A DNA stretch of 64,000 nt from an uncultured Erythrobacter sp. Lineage in GTDB: Bacteria; Pseudomonadota; Alphaproteobacteria; Sphingomonadales; Sphingomonadaceae. The notes under the pieces were generated by a model. It worked only from the letters and a program-made list of their open reading frames with translations. It was not told the origin of the DNA and did no database searches. Positions 46,586 to 56,220 of the stretch are shown here, piece by piece. The position numbers were made by a program, and so were the translations under genes. How positions within the stretch are numbered: position 1 is the first letter of the stretch; the number at the start of each line of letters is the position of its first letter. The stretch spans positions 1-64,000 of the forward strand of contig CANKYZ010000005.1 of assembly GCA_947488325.1 (NCBI GenBank), in the 5' to 3' direction.

Positions 46586-47980
46586 ATGACAATATCATGG
46601 CCGAGTTGGGAGTCTTTCGCTTCCATGCGTAGTAAAGGCGCTGGATTGCTCCGGTTTCTCGCTGTGCTTGGAATTATCGCGATTTATCCCGCGGCGATTG
46701 CATCTGGAAATGGAACATTTGAAGGCGTCGCAAGCTGCGCGGGTTCGACCTGTCATGGTCGCGCCGAAGGCAATGGCGCAGTTGTTCGTCAGGATGAGAT
46801 CGCAACCTGGCAAGAACCGTCATCCGCCAGCGGTGCGCATAGCCGCGCTTACGCAGTTCTCGCCGGGCGACGCGGACAGCAAATTGCGAACAGCCTTGGT
46901 CTTGGTCCAGCAACACAGGCACCGGAATGCCTCGGGTGCCATTCGACTTTTGTGCCTTCATCGGATCGCGGTGCGCGTTTTCAGACGACAGATGGTGTCG
47001 GTTGTGAAAGTTGTCATGGCGCCGCAGAGGGGTGGCTTGCCAGCCACTATGCTCGTCCAGCAACCCACGCGTCTAATGTCGCCGACGGATTGACCCCGCT
47101 TGAAAATCCTCAAGTGCGCGCGAATATCTGTCTCGATTGCCACTATGGGTCGACTAGGACTGGCCAATTCGTCACACATTCAATGATGGCAGCAGGGCAT
47201 CCGCGCGTGTCATTTGAACTCGACCTGTTCAGCGCATTGCAGCAGCATCATGACGTTGATGACGATTATGCCTCTCGCAAACGCAAACCGAACGGGGTGC
47301 GCTTCTGGGCTGTTGGTCAGGCCGAAGCAGTGCGGCGCGCAACAAGTCTGTTTGCGCAGCCTAAATTTGGGATGGAGGGGGCGTTCCCGCAGCTCTATTT
47401 CTACGATTGCCACAGCTGCCACCGCGAAATCCAAGACTCTGACCAGCGGCGTCTGACATTCCAAACCAATCCGGACCGCCCGATCCCGTTCGGCAATCCG
47501 CCATTCAATGATGAAAATATTATCATGCTGTCAGCAGTTGCAGGCGCTTTGGTACCCGGTCAGGCAGAAAGCTTCCGCGATGCAAGCCGTTCATTCCATC
47601 GTGCAATGGGTGAAGGCAATCCAACAGTCGCACGTGAAGCGGCAGGTGCACTTTCACAGCGGGCGCGGGCGCTTTCCAATGCGCTTAGCCAGCGTGCATA
47701 TATCGATGCAGATGCGTTCCGCGTGATTGAGATCATCGGTGGCAATGCCGCACGTCCGCGTTTCACTGATTATTCCGGTTCGGTCCAGGCGGTGATGGCG
47801 ATCGACACTTTGCTCAATGGATTGGTTAGCAATGGCCGGGTGACTGCTGGAGCAGCGGCGGGCATTCGCGCCAATATCAACCGTGCTTATGCCGCTGTTG
47901 AAGAGCCAAACAGCTATAGCCCAACCGATTTCCGCACAGCGCTGAATTCGGCGACAACTGCCATTCGAAGGTTGCAATAA
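46586..47980 (+). CDS. Pentaheme c-type cytochrome (cytochrome c554-like)
   Basis: 464 residues with an N-terminal signal helix (about 20-40). Five heme c sites are seen: an unusual C51-x4-C56-H (CAGSTCH), then CLGCH (115), CESCH (140), CLDCH (182) and CHSCH (275). H85 and the conserved AAGHPRVSFELD segment near 203-212 match multiheme proteins of the cytochrome c554/hydroxylamine-linked type. The C-terminal 180 residues are helical without hemes. It should be a periplasmic electron carrier and is the first gene of a four-gene operon with an outer-membrane barrel and a decaheme protein. Catalytic function, if any, is unknown. Confidence 0.88.
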   Translation: MTISWPSWESFASMRSKGAGLLRFLAVLGIIAIYPAAIASGNGTFEGVASCAGSTCHGRAEGNGAVVRQDEIATWQEPSSASGAHSRAYAVLAGRRGQQIANSLGLGPATQAPECLGCHSTFVPSSDRGARFQTTDGVGCESCHGAAEGWLASHYARPATHASNVADGLTPLENPQVRANICLDCHYGSTRTGQFVTHSMMAAGHPRVSFELDLFSALQQHHDVDDDYASRKRKPNGVRFWAVGQAEAVRRATSLFAQPKFGMEGAFPQLYFYDCHSCHREIQDSDQRRLTFQTNPDRPIPFGNPPFNDENIIMLSAVAGALVPGQAESFRDASRSFHRAMGEGNPTVAREAAGALSQRARALSNALSQRAYIDADAFRVIEIIGGNAARPRFTDYSGSVQAVMAIDTLLNGLVSNGRVTAGAAAGIRANINRAYAAVEEPNSYSPTDFRTALNSATTAIRRLQ

Positions 47981-47982
47981 AT

Positions 47983-49941
47983 ATGGGTGGGGGTTGGAAA
48001 TTCCTTTTTGGCGCACCGTTGCTGGTGCTTTCTGCTTGTGGTGGCGGAGATTCAGCACCGGCTGGTGGCGGAACAGGCAGTGGGCCTCCTGACCCGCCTT
48101 CACCGACCTCTCCGCCATCGGGACAGTTGTTTTCATTCCCAGCCACTGAGAGTTTATCGGCTGCTGACGTGCAGACCGTGATCGCACAAGCTGCTGCTCA
48201 GGCAAACGCTCAAGGCGACGGAGCTGTCATCTCAGTGGTCGACCGGGTTGGCAATGTATTGGCAGTTTTCCAAACGCCGAATGCGCCTATGACAGCCGCC
48301 ATTCCGGGTGCGCCGAACGGTGATAATGCTGACATTCAAGGGGCCGATGTCCCTGCCACAACAGCCGCCATCGCAAAAGCAGTGACAGGCGCCTATCTAT
48401 CGAGCGGGGGCAATGCCTTTTCAACGCGCGTTGCTTCGCAAATTGTTCAAGAACACTTTCCGCCCTCACCGACGACAATTGGACTGGAAAGTGGCCCGTT
48501 GTTTGGTGTGCAATTCAGCCAATTGCCGTGTTCGGATCTGTCTGCACGGTTTGTTGATGGGATGATCGGACCGCAGCGTTCGCCGCTTGGGCTCTCTGCC
48601 GATGCTGGCGGCTTCCCGCTCTACAAGAACGGCGTCATGGTAGGCGGTATTGGCGTGATGGCTGATGGGATTTACGGGCTAGATGACAATGTGCTCGACG
48701 TGGATGTCGATGCGGACGAGTCAATTGCACTTGCTGGCACGGTTGGATTTGAAGCGCCGGTTAGCATTCGGGCTAATCGAATTTTGGTGGATGGCTCTTC
48801 GCTGCGTTACACCGATGCGACCTATGAGGGGTTGAGCGATGTATCCGGCGCGAGCTTTACGGGAACCGCCGGCGCTTTGGTGGCGGTGAACGGGTACACC
48901 AATGCCGTTATTCGTGCCGGGACAGCGTACGGCACGGAAGTGTCGGGCATGCGCCCGTCAACGGCTGCTGAGTTTTCAAACCCTGACGCTTACGTTCTGA
49001 CAGACGGCGCCGGGAACAATCGTTTTCCCTTGCGCGGAGGGACGGATGGGGCCGATATCGGATCGCCCATCACGCAGGACGAAGCAGCTGCGATCCTCGA
49101 GGAGGCCTTTGCTGTGATGAGCCGGGCTCGTGCCCAAATCAGGCGTCCGTTGGATAGTCGGGCACAAGTCTCAATCAGCCTTGTCGATACGCGCGGGCGC
49201 ATCCTTGGCATTGTGCGTTCACCCGATGCGCCGATTTTTGGGACCGATGTGAGCTTGCAAAAGGCGCGCACTGCGAATTTCTTTTCCGGTGCGTTCGCGG
49301 CGAATGAAATGCTGGCCGCGCAAGGTGAAGTGCCTGTATATGTGCAGCGCGTTCGTACATTCCTGAATGACCCCAATGCGCTAACCGGCGCTTTTGCTTT
49401 TGCAGATCGCTCTGGCGGCAATCTGTCGCGTCCATTCTTCCCTGATGGCGAAGTGGGCACGCCGCCGGGACCGCTTTCGCGGCCAATCGAGCAGTTCAAC
49501 CCGTTTTCGACCGGGTTACAATCCGCGCTTGTGCTTACAAACATTGTTGAACATCTCACCTTTGTGGGCGGGACCTCGATGAACGACGCAGATGATACAA
49601 ATCGCGGTTGTTCGACACTCCCAAACATTGCGGGGCAGGGCACACGGCTCGACAATGGTATTCAAATTTTCCCAGGCTCCGTGCCGGTCTATCGCGGCAA
49701 TGAACTGGTTGGCGGGATCGGCGTGTCTGGCGACGGTATCGATCAAGATGACATGATCAGTTTTCTGGGTCTGCACAATGCCGGGTTGCGGACTGGGACG
49801 CTTGGAAATGCACCAATGGATATACGCGCAGATCGCATTGTTGTGACGTCAAATGGTCGCCAAACTCGGTTGCGGTATATCAACTGCCCGTTTGCGCCGT
49901 TCCTCGATGATCCAGCGCAGAATGTGTGTGAGGGGCTGTAA
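47983..49941 (+). CDS. Lipoprotein with two GlcG/HbpS-like (possibly heme-binding) domains
   Basis: 652 residues. The signal peptide ends in lipobox LSAC (Cys19), followed by a Gly/Pro/Ser linker (about 20-48). Two divergent copies of a GlcG/HbpS-like domain follow: one at about 50-270 (SAADVQTVIAQAAAQA...SVVDRVGNVLAVF) and one at about 360-640 (TQDEAAAILEEAFAVM...SLVDTRGRILGIV). HbpS-type proteins bind heme or small cofactors on the cell surface. It starts two bases after the pentaheme cytochrome stop and ends two bases before the outer-membrane protein, so it belongs to this complex. A surface or periplasmic heme- or ligand-binding role is inferred. Confidence 0.72.
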   Translation: MGGGWKFLFGAPLLVLSACGGGDSAPAGGGTGSGPPDPPSPTSPPSGQLFSFPATESLSAADVQTVIAQAAAQANAQGDGAVISVVDRVGNVLAVFQTPNAPMTAAIPGAPNGDNADIQGADVPATTAAIAKAVTGAYLSSGGNAFSTRVASQIVQEHFPPSPTTIGLESGPLFGVQFSQLPCSDLSARFVDGMIGPQRSPLGLSADAGGFPLYKNGVMVGGIGVMADGIYGLDDNVLDVDVDADESIALAGTVGFEAPVSIRANRILVDGSSLRYTDATYEGLSDVSGASFTGTAGALVAVNGYTNAVIRAGTAYGTEVSGMRPSTAAEFSNPDAYVLTDGAGNNRFPLRGGTDGADIGSPITQDEAAAILEEAFAVMSRARAQIRRPLDSRAQVSISLVDTRGRILGIVRSPDAPIFGTDVSLQKARTANFFSGAFAANEMLAAQGEVPVYVQRVRTFLNDPNALTGAFAFADRSGGNLSRPFFPDGEVGTPPGPLSRPIEQFNPFSTGLQSALVLTNIVEHLTFVGGTSMNDADDTNRGCSTLPNIAGQGTRLDNGIQIFPGSVPVYRGNELVGGIGVSGDGIDQDDMISFLGLHNAGLRTGTLGNAPMDIRADRIVVTSNGRQTRLRYINCPFAPFLDDPAQNVCEGL

Positions 49942-49943
49942 TA

Positions 49944-51842
49944 ATGGCGCTTTCGCTCATCCCATTTGTGGTTCTGGCGCAGCCTGTTGCAGTTGAGGCG
50001 ACCGCGCCTGCATCGGCACCACCACCAGCCGAACAGGCTCAGGATGTGGGTACACAGGCGGAAGAAACATCGGAAGGTCTAAATCAGACTGCCAATCCTG
50101 ATCCGGAACCGTTGGATCGGGACATAATTGAAGGGCGTGAGCGCCCGGGATTTAGCTCGGCACTGCCAGAATCGATAGAGCAGGAGAATGAAGGCGCAAT
50201 CCGTGCTCCGCCGCCACAAGCATTCTCTCCTGATCAGGTTCCGATTCCTGATCGCTGGCGTTTGATTGAGGCGTTGGGGGTCGTCGAGGAAGACCTGCTC
50301 GACCCATATAATCAGAACACTTATAAGGGTGACCGTCCGATAAACCCGGACAAGGTTCCGTGGTTGCCAATCACAGGCGATGATTGGTTCTTCGTCGCCA
50401 ATCTGATTAGCGATACAGTCTATGAGCCGCGGACATTTCCAATCCCTGTTGGCATTCAAACCACTGAAGACCCGGACCGGCTCGACGTGTTCGGCGATGA
50501 TTTTTCGACCGTCTTATCGCAGACCTTCATTGCCGGTTTTGCGCTGCTCAAAGGCAGCACCGCGTATAAGCCGCCTAGCGTCGAATACCGCCTGACCCTC
50601 GCGTATAACGTCAATTATGTCGATGTGCCCGAACGCCGCGTGCTGTTTGTTGAGCCATCGAAGGGCAGCGATCGTCTCGATCACTTCCTTGGCGTGCAAG
50701 AAGCTTTTGTAGATTACCATTTCAGCCAGTTTGACAATGACCGCTACGATTTCATTTCGATTCGCGCCGGCATTCAACCGTTTCAGGCCGATTTTCGCGG
50801 GTTTCTGTTTAATGACCAACAAATGGGTGTGCGGCTGTTTGGCAACCGCGATAATAACCGCGTGCAGTTCAACCTTGCGGCGTTTTGGCGGCTTGAAAAA
50901 GATACCAATAGCGGTTTGAATTCGGTGGTGCAGAGCCCGCGCGACGATTTGGTATTTATTGCCAATGTCTACCGCCAGGACTTCCTGATTCCGGCTCTCA
51001 CCAGTCAATTGACACTTGCCTATAACCGCAACCGCGAAGCCGACGAAATTGAGATCGACGATAACGGTTTCCCCGTCCGTCCAGCATTGCTCGGCGATAT
51101 TCGTGGACGCGAATATGACGTGTTTTACCTTGGCTATAACGCTGATGGCAGGATTGGCCGGATCAACATCACTGCCAGCGCCTATTGGGCATTGGGTGAA
51201 GACCGCAACAACTTCTTCACCGGCATTCCGGCTGATATCGATGCGCAATTCGCCGCAGCAGAATTGAGCTATGATCGCGATTGGATACGTTTCCGTCTTT
51301 CGGGCTTGTATCAAAGCGGCGATGGCGATCCGTTCGATAACAAAGAAACCGGCTTTGACGCGATCTTTGAAAACCCGGTTTTTGCAGGCGCAGACACGTC
51401 CTATTGGATCCGCCAGACTATCCCGTTTGCAGGCGGTGGGCGCGCAATCGCGGTGAATGGCCGCAATGGTATTTTGAACAATCTGCGTTCGTCGAAAGAG
51501 CAAGGGCAGTCAAACTTCAACAATCCGGGCCTATGGCTGGTCGGCATTGGCGCTGACTTTGATCTCACGCCGGAAATTCGTTTCACCGCCAATGCCAATC
51601 ATCTTTGGTTTGAGAACACGGCGACGCTCGAAAATTTAAGGATTGAAGGGTCGATCCCCAGCGAGATCGGTTACGACCTTTCAGCCTCAGCAATCTGGCG
51701 GCCCAAAGCCAACCAAAATATAGTATTCCGCCTGTCGGGCGCCACCCTAATTGCGGGTGACGGGTTTCAAGACTTGTTCGACAACCTCGGCAACCAGGAT
51801 GCATTCTACTCCATCCTCGCAAACGTGACGTTGACCTACTGA
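49944..51842 (+). CDS. Outer-membrane beta-barrel protein of a cytochrome operon
   Basis: 632 residues. A short signal peptide ends VVLA-Q, followed by a Pro/Glu/Ala-rich periplasmic segment (about 20-120). From about 175 the sequence alternates as amphipathic strands with turns rich in Asp/Asn (for example RLTLAYNVNYVDV, QFNLAAFWRLE, RFRLSGLYQSGDG) and ends SILANVTLTY, with a terminal aromatic as BAM substrates have. It contains no cysteine. By analogy with MtrB/PioB it could hold a multiheme cytochrome across the outer membrane, but I see no MtrB-specific motif. Its stop overlaps the decaheme gene start (TGATG). Confidence 0.8.
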   Translation: MALSLIPFVVLAQPVAVEATAPASAPPPAEQAQDVGTQAEETSEGLNQTANPDPEPLDRDIIEGRERPGFSSALPESIEQENEGAIRAPPPQAFSPDQVPIPDRWRLIEALGVVEEDLLDPYNQNTYKGDRPINPDKVPWLPITGDDWFFVANLISDTVYEPRTFPIPVGIQTTEDPDRLDVFGDDFSTVLSQTFIAGFALLKGSTAYKPPSVEYRLTLAYNVNYVDVPERRVLFVEPSKGSDRLDHFLGVQEAFVDYHFSQFDNDRYDFISIRAGIQPFQADFRGFLFNDQQMGVRLFGNRDNNRVQFNLAAFWRLEKDTNSGLNSVVQSPRDDLVFIANVYRQDFLIPALTSQLTLAYNRNREADEIEIDDNGFPVRPALLGDIRGREYDVFYLGYNADGRIGRINITASAYWALGEDRNNFFTGIPADIDAQFAAAELSYDRDWIRFRLSGLYQSGDGDPFDNKETGFDAIFENPVFAGADTSYWIRQTIPFAGGGRAIAVNGRNGILNNLRSSKEQGQSNFNNPGLWLVGIGADFDLTPEIRFTANANHLWFENTATLENLRIEGSIPSEIGYDLSASAIWRPKANQNIVFRLSGATLIAGDGFQDLFDNLGNQDAFYSILANVTLTY

Positions 51843-54800
51843 TGCTTGCATTTAGCCGTTTCTCACCTCGTTATGTCCTCCTTGGGATGGCAGTGCTCCT
51901 GTTGGGGCTGTCTGTGCTTTTGCCTGAAACTCAGGCGGCAGATAAGGAAACGCCGACATATCGGGATTACAGTTTGGTCACCGCTGCGCCAGCGCCAGCG
52001 CGCCAATCTCAGGCAGAAATGGATGCCAAATCAGAGGGGTGCTATACGTGCCATCTGCAAACTGATGCACCAACGATGCACACGACGCCTGCTGTGCGGC
52101 TGGGCTGTACCGATTGCCACGGCGGTAATGCGAGTGTGCGCGGAAATTCTGATCTGCCGCAAGATCATCCGGAATATGTTGCGGCGCGCGATTCTGCTCA
52201 CGTTCTGCCGAAATATCCCGACAGCTGGCATTTCCCATCGTCGGCTAACCCGCAACGTTCCTACGCTTTGCTCAATCAGGAATCGCCCGAATTTGTGAAG
52301 TTCGTGAACCCGTCGGACTACCGCGTAGCGCGCGAAGCTTGCGGATCTTGCCACATCCAGTCGATTGAGGCTGCGGAACGCTCAATCATGGCGACAGGCG
52401 CGATGCTGTGGGGCGGGGCGACCTATAATAACGGCATTCTTCCCTTCAAAAACTACATTCTGGGTGAGGCTTACACCCGCAGCGGTGATCCAGCGACGAT
52501 CAGCGGCATTGCCAATGTCCTTTCCTCCCCGGGCGAAGGTGAAGATGGCGCATTGACAGACCAACAGCGTGCGCGCGGTGTGCTGTCGGAACTTTATCCT
52601 CTGCCAACATGGCACGTGATCCCGCCTGCCGATGTATTCCGGGTGTTTGAACGCGGCGGTCGTACGATCCTGTCGCAATTCCCAGAGATTGGCATTCCCA
52701 ATCCGACCGGCCTGATCCAGCGGCTCGAAGAACCCGGACGCCCTGATCTAAAACAATCAAATCGTGGTCCGGGAACAGGCCTGCGCGTGGCAATACCGGC
52801 GCTTAACATTCACAAAACGCGCCTCAACGATCCGTTCACATGGTTCATGGGCACCAACGATCAACCGGGCGATTATCGCCATTCGGGCTGTGCGAGCTGC
52901 CATGTGGTCTATGCCAATGACCGCGAACCGCGCCATTCGCTGGTCTATGCGCAATATGGCCGCGACGGTCAGACCATCACAGTCGACCCGACGATCAACA
53001 CGCAGATGCAAGAAGAGCATGGCTATGACAGTCATGGCGGCGATGGTCAGGGGGCAGGCGGTCACGGCGGTTTACGCCAGCCGGGAGAGAGCTACGATGA
53101 TCATAGTGGTGATGGGCATGGTGAAGCGCCAGTGCGTGAGTCCGGTCACCCGCTTCAACACGTCTTTACCCGCTCGATCCCAACATCACAGTGCATGTCA
53201 TGCCACATGCACCAGCCAAATATCTTTCTTAATTCGTTCCTTGGTTACACGATGTGGGATTATGAAAGCGACGCACCATCAATGTGGCCGGGGCCAGAGA
53301 ACACGACCCCGCGCCCAGAGGGTATGAGCGACGCGGAATACGAAGAATTCTACCAGACTCAGCGTTTCCCCACCGCCGAAGAGGTGCGCGCAATCCTTGA
53401 CCGCAATCCAGAGGCCGCTGCTGCAAAAGGGCTGTGGGGCGATCTCGACTTCCTGCGCAATGTCTATGAACTGAACCCGACGCTCGAGCACACACAATTC
53501 GCCGATTATCACGGCCACGGTTGGAATTTCCGCGCGATCTTCAAACGTGACCGCGACGGAAACATGCTTGATGCCGACGGTGAGATATTGCGTCCATCAG
53601 AAGAAGGCGACACGCCTGAAGAGGCTGCCCGTCACGATGATCGCTGGCGCCAGCGCTGGCGGCGTGATGGAGAGGGGCAGTTCGTTGAACCTGGCACAAA
53701 TCCAGGCGAATCCGTCCATATGATGAGCATCCATGCCGAGGTCGGCATGCAATGCGTGGATTGCCACTTTGAACAAGACGCACATGGTAATGGTCTGATT
53801 TACGGCGAAGTCGCCAATGCGATTGAGATCGGATGTATTGACTGTCACGGCACCGCCGATGAGTATCCGACATTGCGAACCAGCGGCCCTGCAGCTCCGC
53901 CAGAAGGACACAATCTTGCACTGCTCCGCAACCCAGACGGTCAGCGCCGGTTTGAGTGGATTGAAAACGAAGAGGGCCGCCGTGTCCTGATTCAGCGCTC
54001 GCTCGTCGATCCAGAACTTCAATGGGAAATGAGCCTTGTGCGCGACTCGGTTGATCCGGCGACACCGGTCTTTAATGCGCGGGCCGCTCGATCAAAATTG
54101 ATGAGTCGTTATGGTGCGGAAACGGGCCGGTTTGAATTCGGAAGCGGCGTCGAAGAAGAAGATCGTGCACACCAGAATGAAGAGATGGCGTGTTTCACCT
54201 GCCATCTTTCATGGACGACGTCATGTGGCGGTTGTCACCTGCCTATCGAAGCGAATTGGAAGACCAAATCGCACCGCTATGAAGGCGGATCGACACGCAA
54301 TTTTGCAAGCTACAATCCGCAGGTTGCACGCGATCAGATGTTCCAGCTTGGCGTACACCAGACGACCAAGGGCAATCAAACCGCTCCAGTTCGTTCGTCT
54401 TCGGCGTTGGTTTTATCATCGACCAATATCAACCGCGAACGCATCTATGTGCAGCAGCCGCCAATTTCAGCGATCGGCTTCTCATCGCAAGCCTTTGCGC
54501 CGCACTTCCCGCATACTGTGCGTCTGAATGAAACAAAGACCTGTACTGATTGTCACCTTGCTGAAGAGGAAGACAACAATGCGATTATGTCACAGCTCCT
54601 GCTGCTTGGCACGAACTATGTGAACTTCGTCGGGATGCATGCGTGGACCGGATTAGAAGGCGGTCTGACCGCCGTGCGGGTCACTGAATATGATGAGCCG
54701 CAAGCGGTCATCGGTTCCTACCTTCACCGCTATTCAACGCCAGATTACTGGCAGATGCATGTAGAGGATAATGACCGAGAACTGAAAAACTGGGTGCGCG

Positions 54801-56116
54801 GTGAGGCGTTTGACGAAGACCTGTCCGGCGAAACCAAGCCGTTCGAAGAATTCGTCAACGTGCATGAGGGAACGGCGGGCCGGGTCGGCTGTCTGCAATT
54901 GCGCGGAGAATATCTCTTCGTTGCAGAAGGCAGAGGCGGTTTTCGCGCCTATGATGTTGCCTCGATTGCTAACAAGGGTGTGTCTGAGCGGATCATCACC
55001 GCGCCATTCTCTCCGCTTGGCCATGACACGCATGTCGATACTGAAGACGCGACCTGTATGGCGCTGCCTACGAACCAGCCTATCGCGCCAGAGCGCAACA
55101 CTCCGCAAATGCGCGAAGTGAACCAAGAACAACCATTCTTGCCGATCTACAATTATGCTGCGGTCACTGACTCGATCGAAGGCCTGATCATGGTGGATGT
55201 GAACACGCTGGCCGACGGCGAGTTCCGCGATAACTTCTTTGAGCGTCTGGAATATTCAGATGGCACAGATGCGTGGAACCCAGATGGTGTGCTGAATGGC
55301 GCGAGCCATATTCACCTTGCCGGTGAGGTTGCCTATATCACCGCAGATCGTGGATTGGTCGTAGTGGATCTTTCCAACCCGCAGTCGCCGCAGCTTTCCG
55401 CAGTGCGTGAGTTGACCGATGCGCGGGCAAGTGCGATCCAGTTCCGCTATCTATGGGTGAGTGATGCCGAGGGTGTGAGGTTGTTCGATGTCACCGACCT
55501 ACGCAATCCAATTGCTGTGCCAGAGGCGACGTTCCCGCTTGCCGATGCACGCCGCATTTATGTCGCGCGTACGTATGCCTATGTCGCGGCGAAGGGTGAT
55601 GGGCTTGTCATCCTCGATGTTGAGAACCCACGTGCTCCTACGCTGCATCAAAAGGTGACTTTGGACGGGACGCTCAACGACGCGGAGGATGTGATCGTTG
55701 CATCCACCAATGCTTCACTGTTCGCCTATGTGGCCGATGGCCGCAATGGAATGAAGGTGCTACAGCTCACCAGTCCCGATAGCCAGCGCAATTTCTACGG
55801 CTTTAGCCCTGCTCCTGTGCCAGAGCTTATCGCCTATGCTGAGACATCTTCACCTGCGATTGCATTGTCCAAAGGGATCGACCGTGACCGTGCGGTGGAT
55901 GAGACCGGCGGACAGATGGCGGTATTTGGCCGCCTTGGTTCGCGACCCTTCACCCGCGAAGAGATGGAACGACTGTTCATGACCCGGTCGGGTATACCGT
56001 GGCGCGTTACCGATGAAGTCGACATGGATCGCTGGGTTGGCCGTGGCGTTGGTCCGTTGCGCCGCAATGCCAATATAGACGCAGGGCCAGACGGCGTGGC
56101 GCTGGGCGGGGACTGA
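51842..56116 (+). CDS. Giant decaheme c-type cytochrome with LVIVD beta-propeller domain
   Basis: 1424 residues. After a signal helix (about 10-32) ten CxxCH heme sites occur at Cys 67, 89, 167, 350, 451, 638, 665, 784, 795 and 901. A His/Gly/Asp-rich insert (about 395-440, EEHGYDSHGG...) lies between hemes 4 and 5 and may bind metal. From about 1000 the sequence becomes LVIVD-type repeats (VVVDLSNPQSP, LFDVTDLRNP, VILDVENPRAP), which fold as a beta-propeller and are found in surface and choice-of-anchor proteins. It is the last gene of the operon after the outer-membrane barrel. Localisation is periplasmic or cell surface. Ten hemes recall MtrA/MtrC, but it is much larger and not clearly homologous. 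Confidence 0.88.
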   Translation: MLAFSRFSPRYVLLGMAVLLLGLSVLLPETQAADKETPTYRDYSLVTAAPAPARQSQAEMDAKSEGCYTCHLQTDAPTMHTTPAVRLGCTDCHGGNASVRGNSDLPQDHPEYVAARDSAHVLPKYPDSWHFPSSANPQRSYALLNQESPEFVKFVNPSDYRVAREACGSCHIQSIEAAERSIMATGAMLWGGATYNNGILPFKNYILGEAYTRSGDPATISGIANVLSSPGEGEDGALTDQQRARGVLSELYPLPTWHVIPPADVFRVFERGGRTILSQFPEIGIPNPTGLIQRLEEPGRPDLKQSNRGPGTGLRVAIPALNIHKTRLNDPFTWFMGTNDQPGDYRHSGCASCHVVYANDREPRHSLVYAQYGRDGQTITVDPTINTQMQEEHGYDSHGGDGQGAGGHGGLRQPGESYDDHSGDGHGEAPVRESGHPLQHVFTRSIPTSQCMSCHMHQPNIFLNSFLGYTMWDYESDAPSMWPGPENTTPRPEGMSDAEYEEFYQTQRFPTAEEVRAILDRNPEAAAAKGLWGDLDFLRNVYELNPTLEHTQFADYHGHGWNFRAIFKRDRDGNMLDADGEILRPSEEGDTPEEAARHDDRWRQRWRRDGEGQFVEPGTNPGESVHMMSIHAEVGMQCVDCHFEQDAHGNGLIYGEVANAIEIGCIDCHGTADEYPTLRTSGPAAPPEGHNLALLRNPDGQRRFEWIENEEGRRVLIQRSLVDPELQWEMSLVRDSVDPATPVFNARAARSKLMSRYGAETGRFEFGSGVEEEDRAHQNEEMACFTCHLSWTTSCGGCHLPIEANWKTKSHRYEGGSTRNFASYNPQVARDQMFQLGVHQTTKGNQTAPVRSSSALVLSSTNINRERIYVQQPPISAIGFSSQAFAPHFPHTVRLNETKTCTDCHLAEEEDNNAIMSQLLLLGTNYVNFVGMHAWTGLEGGLTAVRVTEYDEPQAVIGSYLHRYSTPDYWQMHVEDNDRELKNWVRGEAFDEDLSGETKPFEEFVNVHEGTAGRVGCLQLRGEYLFVAEGRGGFRAYDVASIANKGVSERIITAPFSPLGHDTHVDTEDATCMALPTNQPIAPERNTPQMREVNQEQPFLPIYNYAAVTDSIEGLIMVDVNTLADGEFRDNFFERLEYSDGTDAWNPDGVLNGASHIHLAGEVAYITADRGLVVVDLSNPQSPQLSAVRELTDARASAIQFRYLWVSDAEGVRLFDVTDLRNPIAVPEATFPLADARRIYVARTYAYVAAKGDGLVILDVENPRAPTLHQKVTLDGTLNDAEDVIVASTNASLFAYVADGRNGMKVLQLTSPDSQRNFYGFSPAPVPELIAYAETSSPAIALSKGIDRDRAVDETGGQMAVFGRLGSRPFTREEMERLFMTRSGIPWRVTDEVDMDRWVGRGVGPLRRNANIDAGPDGVALGGD

Positions 56117-56220
56117 CCGAATGCGTGTCCGTGCAAGTAACGCACATTCTGCGAGCACGGAAGGAAACTCTTTGAACTTTAAAGGGAAAGAGCTCTTGCT
56201 CAGTCCATCCAGCACGCTCG

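Noticed and set aside
50514..51503. 329-codon minus-strand open frame
   Set aside because: It is antisense to the outer-membrane barrel gene, and its text is the mirror of beta-strand codons; operon spacing and signal peptide support the plus strand.
49944..51842. Direct MtrB or PioB homologue
   Set aside because: It is a plausible functional analogue, but has no cysteines and no family-specific segment that I can recognise, so only a generic barrel is claimed.
56117..56220. Terminator between the two convergent cytochrome operons
   Set aside because: A weak CTCTTT/AAAGAG hairpin is visible, but it is too short and lacks a T-run, so it is not called.
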